DNA of 64,000 nt, from NCBI RefSeq assembly GCF_008271695.1, contig NZ_VKKY01000002.1, positions 1-64,000 on the forward strand, given 5' to 3'. The position numbers and the translations under genes are program-made. Source of the stretch: Rufibacter hautae (lineage in GTDB: Bacteria > Bacteroidota > Bacteroidia > Cytophagales > Hymenobacteraceae). Positions 50,718 to 59,350 of this stretch are shown here, one piece after another; position 1 is the first letter of the stretch, and each line of letters starts with the position of its first letter. A model generated the notes under the pieces. It made no database searches. It worked only from the letters and a program-made list of their open reading frames with translations, and was not told the DNA's origin.

Positions 50718-51554
50718 TCACTTGATGATAATCTCCTTGCTGTGGTAATTCAAGTGCGTGAAGATACCGAAGCCGCCAGCCACGGTAGATTTTATGGTGA
50801 CGGGTTGAGCAAATGGGTTGCCGTTGGCGCGGCGGGCGTCTTCTACGCTGCTGATGAAGTCATAGTAAGCTTTGTCTACGTGGAAGAGTTTAACGGTTAA
50901 GGTATCATCGCGGTCAAAGCGGTAGGTGGTGGTATAGGTGATCTTTTGGCCGTTGCGCAATTGGTCGTCTACTTCCGCGTCTAGTTGGCTGTCTATGCCG
51001 GTGCTGTCTTTTTTATGGGCCAGCAGGCGGTAAAAGTTCTTCTGTTCGGCGGGGTCCTGCCAGCGGGCCATGAGGTAAGCTTCCTGGCTTTGCTCTGGTT
51101 TGCTGTTGAATTTATAACCTACACTGTCTAGGAGAACTGGGGCCAACACCGTGGTGGAACCGGTGATGCGACGGCCTTTGGGATCGGTGATGAGGAGCTT
51201 GAACACGTCGCCGGGCTCGGCGGTGATTCTTCTGGGGTTGTAGTGGGTGTAGACTTTCTCGTTTTCCTCGTCAATGATCAAGGTATCTTTCAGGACTATG
51301 GGTGCCTCGTTGTTCTTGGTGATGGTCACGTTGGCACCGGTCACAATGAGGGCCTCAGGAGCATCAAAATACCCCGAGGATTCCGATAAAGCCAACCGAA
51401 TGGGCTCACCATTTTCTAAGTAACATTCTACCACCATCTGCGGCGGCAACTTAGGCAATTCCACCACAATCTCCTGCTCCATGTCACAGGCAGACACTAG
51501 GCCAGCCAACAGAAGCAAAGACAGAAAAGGGCGTATGTAAAAGGGAGTACCCAT
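50718..51554 (-). CDS. DUF4249 lipoprotein
   Basis: This is a 278-residue predicted lipoprotein of the DUF4249 type, a family usually encoded beside TonB-dependent receptors and probably a surface or periplasmic accessory of the receptor. The signal peptide ends LAGLVSAC (lipid Cys23), followed by DMEQEIVVELPKLPPQMVVECYLENGEP, the typical opening. Later features are ITGSTTVLAPVLLDS and a C-terminus GGFGIFTHLNYHSKEIIIK. The ATG start overlaps the receptor stop in a TAATG arrangement, so translation is probably coupled. Function beyond the association is unknown. Confidence 0.85.
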   Translation of the reverse strand: MGTPFYIRPFLSLLLLAGLVSACDMEQEIVVELPKLPPQMVVECYLENGEPIRLALSESSGYFDAPEALIVTGANVTITKNNEAPIVLKDTLIIDEENEKVYTHYNPRRITAEPGDVFKLLITDPKGRRITGSTTVLAPVLLDSVGYKFNSKPEQSQEAYLMARWQDPAEQKNFYRLLAHKKDSTGIDSQLDAEVDDQLRNGQKITYTTTYRFDRDDTLTVKLFHVDKAYYDFISSVEDARRANGNPFAQPVTIKSTVAGGFGIFTHLNYHSKEIIIK

Positions 51555-53905
51555 TAGAATTTAAAGTTATAAGTCACAGACGGAATCACCGGGAACAAGG
51601 AAACCTGCTTGGCCACAAAGCCCGTGATCTGGTTGTTTTCCTCGTCTTTGATGGTCTCAAAATACACGAAGTACGGGTTGCGGCGGTTGTAGGCATTGTA
51701 CACGCTGAACGTAAGGTCAGAGGAGCCGCGTTTCGGGCGCAGTCTCCAGACCAATCCTAAATCCAGGCGGTGGTAAGCGGCCAACCGGAAGGAGTTGCGC
51801 TCTGGATACACCGGGATCACGGTATAGTCCTCGCCGTTCACATCCTGGAAAACGAAACGCTGTACCGGAAGGGAATAGGCGTTGCCGGTTCCGTACACAA
51901 AGGTAGCGGTGGCGCTTAGGCGTTTGTGCACCTCTTGGATGGCCACTACGGAGAGATCGTGGCGGCGATCAAAGCGGGTAGGGAAGGTCTTGCCGTTGTT
52001 CAGGTCGGGGAAGGTGCGGTTGCTCCAGGAAAGTGTGTAGCCGATCCAGCCGGTAGTTTTGCCCTCCTTTTTCTCCACGTAGAACTCCTGGCCGTAGCTG
52101 TCGCCGGTGCCAAAGACAAACTCCTGCTCCAGTTCCTCTGTCCCGAAAATCTGCGCCCCGTCGCGGAGGTCCAGTTGGCGGTTCATCTTCTTGTAATAGG
52201 CCTCGGTGCTGAACAGGTATTTGTCTTTGTAAAGCTTGGTCAAGCCCACCGTGAACTGGTCTGAGCGCTGCGGCTTCACACCTGGACTGGACGGATACCA
52301 GATATCGGTGGGGAGGGAGGCCCCGGTATTGGAGATAAGGTGCACGTACTGGAACATGCGCGTGTAGTTGGCCTTGAGGGTGAGCGTCTCAGTGAAGCGG
52401 TAACTGGCGGCCGCCCGTGGCTCCAGCCCCAGGAAGTTCTTGCCGTTGTTCAGGAAACCCGAGAGGCGCAAGCCATAACTCAGCGTGAACACCGGGCTCA
52501 AAGCCCAGTCATCTGAGGCATACACGCCGTATTCCTGCCCTCGGTAGTTGTTTCCCGCACCCACGTTTACCGTTCCGTCCTGGCTGTTGGCTTCCAGCCT
52601 TCCCACGGTAAACCGGTGGTCAATCGCGGAGCCTCCAAATCGCAGGTGGTGATGCTCCGAGGAAATGTACTCAAAGTCAGACTTCAGGGTGAGGTCTGTG
52701 ATGTGGGAAGTGAGGCTGAAGGAGTAGATGTCCAGCTGGTTTTTGATCTGGTACTGGTAGTTGGAGGCTGAAAAAGTGGTGTTTACGAAAAAACGGGGCG
52801 AAAACTGGTGCGCCCACCTTGCCGAGCCCACGCGGTTTCCCCAGTTGAAATTGAAATCGAAATCCTCGTCGTTGAATTTGAAGAAATCGCGGCCGTAGTA
52901 ACCGCTCAGGAAAAGGCGGTCGTTGGGGCCCAATTCAAAGGTGGCCTTCGCGTTGAAATCATAGAAGTAATAGTCTGGGATAGGGCTCCAATCTGGGTCG
53001 CTTTCCTTGGCCTTGTTGATCATGCGGGTGAAGACATCCACATACGTGCGGCGCCCCGAGACCAGGAACGAAGACTTGTCTTTCTGGATAGGGCCTTCCA
53101 CCGTGAGCCTGGAGGCGATCAAGCCTATCCCGCCGGAAACGTCATTCTCTTTGCGGTTGCCCTCGCGCAGTTTCACGTCCAGCACACTGGATAACCGCCC
53201 CCCGAACTGCGCCGGGAATCCGCCTTTGTACAGTTCCACGCCGCGCACCGCGTCTGGGTTGAACACACTGAAAAACCCGAACAAGTGGCTGGGGTTGTAC
53301 ACCAGGGCATCGTCCAGGAGCACCAGGTTCTGGTCAGAGCTGCCGCCCCGCACAAACAGACCGCTGCTGCCCTCGCCGCCGCTCTGGATGCCCGGTTTCA
53401 GCTGCAGGGTTTTGATGATGTCCACCTCGCCAAACAGCGCCGGCAAGAGCTTGGCCTCCCGGGACGAAAGTGTTTCCATGCTCATCTGCGGCGTGGTCAG
53501 GCGTTCCTGAAAGGTATTGCGCTCAGATTCCACCACCACTTCGCCCAGCTGGTTTGAGTTCTCCAGCAACTCCACGTTCAGGCGCGTGTTTGTGGTCAGG
53601 ACTACTTCTCTGGTCAAGGTCTGGAACCCGATGTACGAAAACTGGATCTGGTACGTGCCCGGGTTCAGCGGCAAAGCGTAGACGCCGTTGGTGTTGGTCT
53701 CTACGCCCGTGGTGGTGCCCGCCACCGAGACGCTGGCCCCAATCAGTACCTCGCCGGTTACTGCCGAGCGGAGCGTTCCGTTCAGCGTGACCCGGTCCTG
53801 GGCCTGGGCAAAGGAAATGGGCAGAAAAAGCAAAAGCAGCAGGAATAATCCCATTTGCCACTGAACGGCCCTGGGAAACGGAATATGTCTGGAGGATTGA
53901 AGCAC
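51554..53905 (-). CDS. TonB-dependent receptor with carboxypeptidase-like N-terminal domain
   Basis: This 783-residue outer-membrane receptor uses TonB energy to import a substrate, here unknown. A signal peptide ends FAQAQ. Residues of about 37-115 form a carboxypeptidase-D-like regulatory domain (TLNGTLRSAVTGEVLIGASV, FSYIGFQTLTREVVL). The plug lies at about 140-250 (ALFGEVDIIKTLQLKPGIQ, GLFVRGGSSDQNLVLLDDA, FNPDAVRGVELYKGGFPAQFGGR). The remainder is a beta barrel ending in VIPSVTYNFKF. There is no SusD gene; the partner is the DUF4249 lipoprotein, overlapping by one base (TAATG). The size is in the normal range for receptors without a long extension. Confidence 0.93.
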   Translation of the reverse strand: MLQSSRHIPFPRAVQWQMGLFLLLLLFLPISFAQAQDRVTLNGTLRSAVTGEVLIGASVSVAGTTTGVETNTNGVYALPLNPGTYQIQFSYIGFQTLTREVVLTTNTRLNVELLENSNQLGEVVVESERNTFQERLTTPQMSMETLSSREAKLLPALFGEVDIIKTLQLKPGIQSGGEGSSGLFVRGGSSDQNLVLLDDALVYNPSHLFGFFSVFNPDAVRGVELYKGGFPAQFGGRLSSVLDVKLREGNRKENDVSGGIGLIASRLTVEGPIQKDKSSFLVSGRRTYVDVFTRMINKAKESDPDWSPIPDYYFYDFNAKATFELGPNDRLFLSGYYGRDFFKFNDEDFDFNFNWGNRVGSARWAHQFSPRFFVNTTFSASNYQYQIKNQLDIYSFSLTSHITDLTLKSDFEYISSEHHHLRFGGSAIDHRFTVGRLEANSQDGTVNVGAGNNYRGQEYGVYASDDWALSPVFTLSYGLRLSGFLNNGKNFLGLEPRAAASYRFTETLTLKANYTRMFQYVHLISNTGASLPTDIWYPSSPGVKPQRSDQFTVGLTKLYKDKYLFSTEAYYKKMNRQLDLRDGAQIFGTEELEQEFVFGTGDSYGQEFYVEKKEGKTTGWIGYTLSWSNRTFPDLNNGKTFPTRFDRRHDLSVVAIQEVHKRLSATATFVYGTGNAYSLPVQRFVFQDVNGEDYTVIPVYPERNSFRLAAYHRLDLGLVWRLRPKRGSSDLTFSVYNAYNRRNPYFVYFETIKDEENNQITGFVAKQVSLFPVIPSVTYNFKF

Positions 53906-54064
53906 GCTTGCGGTGGTCAGATTTAAAACATAACGCCTAAACCCCTGATATGTTTTTACAGGATAGACTTGGCGAAGAAGCTACTTTAAATATAGTATTT
54001 AATTCTACTGTTAGAACAGATAAGATTGATGAAGAAGGCCACCGGGAGGATGACCTGTGGGTGT

Positions 54065-54337
54065 TTAATAGTGTAAGCGACATTGGACGATGAGGCAGGT
54101 CTGATCCAAGCCTTTGGTGCCTATTATCTTGTAGACCAACCGGTGCTCATGGGTGATGCGCCTGGACCAATAGCCTTTTAGGTCATACTTTAACGGCTCC
54201 GGCTTTCCCAGCCCTCCAAAGGGTTCCTTCCGGATCGCTTCCAGCAACTCGTAGATGCGCTTAACGGTGGTGAAGTCGCCTTTCTGTATAAAGTAAAAGA
54301 TGTCCTCGTGCGCATGTTGGGTGTAGTTAAATTGCAT
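54065..54337 (-). CDS. yoeB: YoeB/Txe family ribosome-dependent mRNA interferase toxin
   Basis: This 90-residue toxin is an mRNA endonuclease that acts at the ribosome. The family signature EPLKYDLKGYWSRRITHEHRLVYKI is at residues 47-71. Candidate catalytic residues are Glu47, Arg59/Arg60, His65 and the C-terminal His89-Tyr90, matching the Glu/Arg/His/Tyr set of E. coli YoeB. The start overlaps the antitoxin end by 11 bp, the usual order antitoxin then toxin, so translation is coupled. The protein appears complete and the active site intact. Confidence 0.93.
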   Translation of the reverse strand: MQFNYTQHAHEDIFYFIQKGDFTTVKRIYELLEAIRKEPFGGLGKPEPLKYDLKGYWSRRITHEHRLVYKIIGTKGLDQTCLIVQCRLHY

Positions 54338-54614
54338 TTTCTCCTTTCGCTATCTCCTTTTGCAGATCCTCTAGGGAGAAAGAAATGGTTTGGCCTTTTT
54401 CCGCCTGCGTGATGGACTCATCAAGGCGTTGGCGGTTGGCGGGAGTAGAGAGAAGGTGAGCCGTTTCCATAATTGAGTTATACTCGCTCAAGGGCATAAG
54501 TACGACTGCCTCTTCATTTTCCCTGGGAATCACTAATGTGTCCAGAGATTTGGTAACCATGTCAAGGTATTTTTTGATGTTGCCTCTGAAAGCGCTAACG
54601 GTCAATGATAACAT
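54327..54614 (-). CDS. yefM: YefM/Phd family antitoxin
   Basis: This 95-residue antitoxin neutralises the YoeB-like toxin and represses its own operon. The N-terminal Phd/YefM DNA-binding fold is visible (MLSLTVSAFRGNIKKYLDMVTK, then TLVIPRENEEAVVLMPLSEYNSIMET). The C-terminal part (SITQAEKGQTISFSLEDLQKE) is the likely toxin-wrapping tail. The first gene of a two-gene operon, it overlaps the toxin by 11 bp. A perfect 18-bp palindrome with two TGTACA boxes lies 27 bp upstream of the ATG, exactly the operator type known for yefM in E. coli. Confidence 0.93.
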   Translation of the reverse strand: MLSLTVSAFRGNIKKYLDMVTKSLDTLVIPRENEEAVVLMPLSEYNSIMETAHLLSTPANRQRLDESITQAEKGQTISFSLEDLQKEIAKGENAI

Positions 54615-54640
54615 AACAGTAAAGTTTATTGCTTAACGAA

Positions 54641-54658
54641 TGTACATAATTATGTACA
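54641..54658 (-). promoter_or_regulatory. Probable YefM operator (TGTACA palindrome)
   Basis: TGTACATAATTATGTACA is a perfect 18-bp palindrome with two TGTACA half-sites, 27 bp before the antitoxin start. The E. coli yefM-yoeB operator uses the same TGTACA core, so this is the likely autoregulation site. Confidence 0.85.
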
Positions 54659-54710
54659 ATATAGTTGCATCAAGTGTAAAAATGCTACCTACCCTTTGTA
54701 AGCCTAAAAA

Positions 54711-54764
54711 GTGGCGCCCGTTTCAAAGCTGTTTCAAAGAAAACAACCCCAAAACGGGCGCCAC
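54711..54764 (-). terminator. Terminator of the M61 peptidase gene, enclosing P element copy 21
   Basis: Outer arms GTGGCGCCCGTTT (54711-54723) and AAACGGGCGCCAC (54752-54764) are perfect complements; on the minus strand CTTTTTAGG follows. The inside (GTTTCAAAGCTGTTTC to ACAACCCCAAAAC, 54720-54755) is a P element, so this hairpin has the same nested build as that at 14769-14823. Confidence 0.8.
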
Positions 54765-54781
54765 AAAAATCAACTAATAGT

Positions 54782-56647
54782 CTACAGGCTAGAATACAGC
54801 CAAGCTTCCCGTAAGGTCAACTGCGCCGGGGTGGCGTTAGGGTCTGGGGTAAGCAGGTGTGATACGTTTTCCTCAGCGGCTACCAGTTTGCCTTTGAGCT
54901 CTACCGGTTTTACCGTTCCGGAGGCATCTTTCCGGCCGACGGTGATGGAAATTGGCGTACCTTCTTTCGCGCTCATCACGTGTTTGTTGATGAGATCGGT
55001 GGCGTTGCGCAGGTTCAGGTCCTCGCCGTTGATCTGCCATAACTGGTCGCCGGCTTTGTAGCCCAGCTGCTTCCCGAAGGAAGTGAGGTTCTCGGTACTG
55101 GCCACCATCAAATGCCCCGAGGCCTGGTCATAGCCAATGGTAGGACGGCCCAAGGAAATGCGTTTCTGAGTGCCGGTAGGCTGATAGGTGATGCCTACTT
55201 TCCTGAAAATCTCAGAATAGGGCAGGGGCTCATTGCCTTCCACGTGGCGCTTGAAGAAGTCACGCACCTCTGGGTAAGTAAGCGCGGTGATCTTGTCAAA
55301 CAGCTCCTCGTCTTTGAACGACTGATTTTTGCCGTAGGTCTGGCTCAGGTCCTTCATCAGATTCCGGATGCCGTATTTTCCGCCCGAGAGCTCGCGCAGC
55401 CTGATGTCTAAGGCCATGCCGATGAGTGCGCCTTTCTGGTACACGTTGCCGTATTCTTTCTCATGCTTGTCCAGGGCGCCCAGGCTCAGTTCAGTAAAGG
55501 CCAGCGCGTCGTTGTACTCCTGCTGCGAGGCGATGATCTTGTTGCGCAACTCCGTCAGGAAATCAGGCAGCTCTTTCAGGCGCTGGTTTATCTGCACGTG
55601 GTGGGCAAAATACTCGGTCACGCCCTCGTACATCCAAAGGTGCTTAGACATCTTGGGATTGCTGAAGTCAAAATTCCCGATCTCCTCTGAGTGGATGTTC
55701 AGCGGGGTCACGATGTGGAAGAACTCGTGCGCCGAGATGTTCCGGACCTGCTCAGCCAGCATGGTAGGCGGCATCTCGGGGAAGTAGTACACCGAAGAGT
55801 AGGAGTGCTCCAAGGCCCCGTAGGCGCCGGTGCGGTTCGGTTTGTTGTCTATGTACACCAGGAAAGCGTATTTGTCTACCGGCAGCGTGCCGCCCAGGTA
55901 GTTTTTCTGCGCCTCCAGAATGGTTTTGATGTTCTCGGCCAGGTTTTTAGAGCGGGCCCCGCCCCCTGCGGCGTACGTGGAGATCAGCACATCGGCGTTG
56001 CCTACTTTGAGCATGGCCGTGTCTGGGCGGCTGTACAGCATAGGCGAGTCTACCAGGTCATTGTAGCTCTGCAACAGGTACGTGTCTGAGGTAGGCGTGG
56101 AACTGGTGGTGCGCAGCGGCGTGGCGCCGTAGAAATCTTGCGGCTTGTTCACCGTGATCTGGTACGGCACCTTGGTCAGGTTGGCGAAGTACCCGAAGAA
56201 GCCGTGCGTGTTGAGTAGGAATACCTTGCCTTCCTCAATGTCCGTAGCGGCCGGCTCAAACACGATGTCTTCTTTCTTGGGCGTGTCCCAGGTGTCATCT
56301 ACCAGGTAGGTGAGGCGGGCCAGTTTCTTGGCTTTCTTGATTTTCCAGGTGTTCTGGTCCAGGCGCTCTACGCTCAGTTTTTTGCCCTTTTTATCAAAGG
56401 CGTTGAAGTCAGAGACAAACTTCCCGAAATTATACACGGCATAGGTGCCGGGCACCATTTTGGGCATGTGGTAGAGGACTTCGTCTTCTTTTAACTCTGG
56501 GGTGATCAGGGTTACCTGCAGTTTATCGTCTTTGGCCTGAGCCAAGTCCAGAGAAAACTTGTAGGCAGGTGTGGCGTTGTTTTGCGCCAGCAAGGGGGAG
56601 TGCAGGAGAGCGGCAAACGCCAGCGCCGCCAATGATTTTTTCAACAT
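54782..56647 (-). CDS. M61 family metallopeptidase (glycyl-aminopeptidase type)
   Basis: This exported 621-residue zinc peptidase resembles the glycyl/alanyl aminopeptidase family M61. The signal peptide ends LLAQ (about residue 22). The N-terminal beta domain (about 30-230) is followed by the zinc site HEFFH at residues 307-311, with the third ligand Glu in WMYEGVTEYFAHH. A C-terminal PDZ-like domain (about 490-600) includes FGKQLGYKAGDQLWQINGEDL. Length and domain order are normal. Its transcript ends in a hairpin containing a P element. It probably acts in the periplasm on peptides. Confidence 0.9.
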   Translation of the reverse strand: MLKKSLAALAFAALLHSPLLAQNNATPAYKFSLDLAQAKDDKLQVTLITPELKEDEVLYHMPKMVPGTYAVYNFGKFVSDFNAFDKKGKKLSVERLDQNTWKIKKAKKLARLTYLVDDTWDTPKKEDIVFEPAATDIEEGKVFLLNTHGFFGYFANLTKVPYQITVNKPQDFYGATPLRTTSSTPTSDTYLLQSYNDLVDSPMLYSRPDTAMLKVGNADVLISTYAAGGGARSKNLAENIKTILEAQKNYLGGTLPVDKYAFLVYIDNKPNRTGAYGALEHSYSSVYYFPEMPPTMLAEQVRNISAHEFFHIVTPLNIHSEEIGNFDFSNPKMSKHLWMYEGVTEYFAHHVQINQRLKELPDFLTELRNKIIASQQEYNDALAFTELSLGALDKHEKEYGNVYQKGALIGMALDIRLRELSGGKYGIRNLMKDLSQTYGKNQSFKDEELFDKITALTYPEVRDFFKRHVEGNEPLPYSEIFRKVGITYQPTGTQKRISLGRPTIGYDQASGHLMVASTENLTSFGKQLGYKAGDQLWQINGEDLNLRNATDLINKHVMSAKEGTPISITVGRKDASGTVKPVELKGKLVAAEENVSHLLTPDPNATPAQLTLREAWLYSSL

Positions 56648-56795
56648 AGAATTTTAAATGTCTTGGAATGCTAAGAAAACGAAAGTTATCGGGTTTAGGT
56701 GTCTGGACCGGAAGAATCCTGTGCCGTCTTCTCAGGAGGAAACCATTTTTCCTCTACGTGTTAGTCGCGGGGCATGTCTAAAACTTACAGGAAGC

Positions 56796-56831
56796 GATTT
56801 AGGGCCTGTTTCAGTAAACAAGCCCCAAAAG
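56796..56831. repeat. P element copy 22
   Basis: GATTTAGGGCCTGTTTC to ACAAGCCCCAAAAG, ending 4 bp before the stop of the FtsX-type permease. Confidence 0.6.
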
Positions 56832-56835
56832 GGAT

Positions 56836-59256
56836 TTACTCACTCCTCAGCGACTTCACCGGGTCCAGCAACGCCGCCTTGGCCGCCTGGAAACTGACGG
56901 TAGCCACCGCGATGACCAGCGAGGCCAAACCCGCCGAGAAAAATAGCCATGGACTCAGGTTCACCTGGTAGGCGAAATCCTGGAGCCAGTTCTTCATGCC
57001 GTACCAGGCCACCGGCGAGGCGATCAAAATAGCCAGCAACACCAGCAACGCGAAGTCCTTGGACAGCAGCAGCACAATCTCTACCACCGTAGAGCCCAGC
57101 ACCTTTCTTATGCCGATCTCTTTGGTGCGCTGCTCGGCGGTGAAAGAAGCCAGCCCGAACAAGCCCAGGCAAGCGATGAGAATGGTTAACCCCGCGAAAT
57201 ACCCGAAAACCGTCAGCATCTTTTCCTCGGCCTGGTACTGCCGGTTGAAGTAATCGTCCAGGAAGAAGTATTCCATGGGGTGCTTGGGCGCAAAGGCTTT
57301 CCATTTCTGCTCCAGAAAGGTAAGCGTATTTTGGGCATTTTCCGGGCTGATTCTGGCCAGCAGGAACCGGTTCCCTTCGGGGACGGGCACAATCATGAGC
57401 GGCTCAATGGGCTTGTGCAGCGAGGTGTAGTTGAAGTTTTTGGCCACGCCAATCACCTGGGCGTCATAGTCGGTCACCTGTACGCGCTTGCCAATGGGGT
57501 TTTTCCAGCCCAGCCACTTGGCCCCGGCCTCGTTCACAATCACCGCTCCTTTTGCATCCGTCGGGATACCTTTCTGGAACGTACGGCCTTCTTTGAGGTC
57601 AATGCCCATCAGTTCCAGGGCATTGTAGCTCACGAACATCACGTTCATGGTCTTGTCTATTTCGGCGCCGTTTTCGTCCTCCACCAGCATCAGCAGCCGT
57701 GACAGTTTTTCTCCCGGAATATCGTTCAAGGTGGCTACTTGCAAAACGTCCGGGTTCTGGGTCAGTTCCTGCATGACCACCGGCAGTTTACCCAAGGTAG
57801 TAGAATCTGCTTTGGGCATTTCAATGGCTACCACCTGCTCTTTGTTGAACCCCAGGTTCTTGTTTTTCAGGAACTGCAACTGGCTGTACACCACCGCCGT
57901 GCCGATGATCAAGACCAGCGAAATGGTGAACTGTAGTACCACCAGGCTCCGCCGCAGCCAGGCATTGCTACCCCGGGGGCTCTTGTCAGATTTGAGCACA
58001 TCTACCGGCTTAAACCCGGACAGGAAGAAGGCCGGGTAGCTGCCCGCCACCAAACCCACAAACAGCAGAATGGCCAACACTAGCAAACCAAAATTAAGGT
58101 TCAGGAAAGAGGAGAGGGCAAACTCGTTTCCGGTGAGTTGGTTGAAAAGGGGCAGCGATAACTCCACCATGGCCAAGGCTAGGATCAGGGCCAAAAGCGT
58201 GATCAGGATGGATTCGCCCAGGAACTGGCCCATGATCTGGCTTCGGTGCGCCCCCACTACTTTGCGCAAACCCACCTCGCGGGACCGGTTGACCGAGCGG
58301 GCGGTGGCCAGGTTCATGTAGTTGATGCAGGCAATGAGCAGAATAAACACCGCCACCAAAGAGAAAATGTACACATAGGCGCGGTTCCCCGAGGGACTGA
58401 GATCGGTCTGGAAATCATTGTTGAGGTGAATGTCCGTGATGGGCTGCACCGTCAATTCCATGGAGGCCGTGATCTGGTTTTCCTTCATCCAGGGCACCGC
58501 CCGCTGCTGCACCAAGTCGGCCAGTTTCTGCTCAAACGTGGGCAACGCAGCCGGGCTGTGGAGGGTGACATAGGTGTAGTAGGCAAAGTAAATCCACTCG
58601 TTTTGTTCCTGGGCAATGGTCTCGGCATCTTTCCCGGCCCTTTCCGCTTCTTCGCGGGTGACCATGGAGAGAAAGGCATCGGCCTCCAGGTGCGAGTGCT
58701 TTTCGGGTTGGAAGATGCCCGTAACGGTGTATTGGTTTTTGCTGAACTGCAGCGGTTTGCCCAGTGCCTGCTCGGTTCCCCCGAAATACTTCTGGGCCAG
58801 TTCGGCAGAGATCACGATGGTTCTGGGAGCTTTGAGCGCATTTTCCGGATTTCCGGCCAAAAACGTGTAGGGCACCACCTGGAAGAACGTGCTATCGGCG
58901 AAGAACAGCTTGTCTTCCAGGAAAGGTACCTGGTCTTTCCAGATGGTCTGTTTGGAGGAAGGCGCCAGGCGAGCCACTTTTTTCACCTCTGGAACTTCGC
59001 GCCGCAGATGGTCGGCGAGGGGTTTGGGGGAAAGCGAGAACAGGTCATTGTTGCCATGGAAATTCACGCGGCTCACCACCCGGTAAATATGCTCGGCATC
59101 AGCAAAGTTGCGCTCGTAGGTAAGCTCGTGGCCCACATACAGGAAAATAAGCAGGCACGCCGAAATGCCGGTCGCCAGCCCGATGATGTTGATAAACGAG
59201 TACGCTTTGTGCCGCAGCAGATTCCGCCACGCTATTTTGAGGTAATTCCTGAGCAT
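56836..59256 (-). CDS. MacB/FtsX-type ABC permease 1
   Basis: This 806-residue inner-membrane protein has two MacB-like periplasmic core domains and two FtsX domains. Its N-terminal block is YLKIAWRNLLRHKAYSFINI, followed by a membrane helix and a large periplasmic domain (about 45-280). The FtsX segments include the coupling-helix motifs EVGLRKVVGAHRSQ (middle) and EIGIRKVLGS (near residue 700). It ends ALLDPVKSLRSE. Such proteins usually work as mechanotransmission exporters with a separate ABC ATPase, but none is in the window. It is a paralog of the permeases at 59351 and 62340, with 95 bp between this gene and the next. Confidence 0.9.
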   Translation of the reverse strand: MLRNYLKIAWRNLLRHKAYSFINIIGLATGISACLLIFLYVGHELTYERNFADAEHIYRVVSRVNFHGNNDLFSLSPKPLADHLRREVPEVKKVARLAPSSKQTIWKDQVPFLEDKLFFADSTFFQVVPYTFLAGNPENALKAPRTIVISAELAQKYFGGTEQALGKPLQFSKNQYTVTGIFQPEKHSHLEADAFLSMVTREEAERAGKDAETIAQEQNEWIYFAYYTYVTLHSPAALPTFEQKLADLVQQRAVPWMKENQITASMELTVQPITDIHLNNDFQTDLSPSGNRAYVYIFSLVAVFILLIACINYMNLATARSVNRSREVGLRKVVGAHRSQIMGQFLGESILITLLALILALAMVELSLPLFNQLTGNEFALSSFLNLNFGLLVLAILLFVGLVAGSYPAFFLSGFKPVDVLKSDKSPRGSNAWLRRSLVVLQFTISLVLIIGTAVVYSQLQFLKNKNLGFNKEQVVAIEMPKADSTTLGKLPVVMQELTQNPDVLQVATLNDIPGEKLSRLLMLVEDENGAEIDKTMNVMFVSYNALELMGIDLKEGRTFQKGIPTDAKGAVIVNEAGAKWLGWKNPIGKRVQVTDYDAQVIGVAKNFNYTSLHKPIEPLMIVPVPEGNRFLLARISPENAQNTLTFLEQKWKAFAPKHPMEYFFLDDYFNRQYQAEEKMLTVFGYFAGLTILIACLGLFGLASFTAEQRTKEIGIRKVLGSTVVEIVLLLSKDFALLVLLAILIASPVAWYGMKNWLQDFAYQVNLSPWLFFSAGLASLVIAVATVSFQAAKAALLDPVKSLRSE

Positions 59257-59311
59257 CCGGTTGTAACATATCGCCCCGCCGTGGGCCGTACTAAGTTCTG
59301 AAATAGTTTTC

Positions 59312-59347
59312 GTTTAGGGGCCTTTTTCCCGAAATCAGCCCCTAAAC
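59312..59347. repeat. P element copy 23
   Basis: GTTTAGGGGC and GCCCCTAAAC are perfect 10-bp outer arms around CTTTTTCCCGAAATCA. It ends 3 bp before the stop of permease 2. Confidence 0.78.
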
Positions 59348-59350
59348 GGC

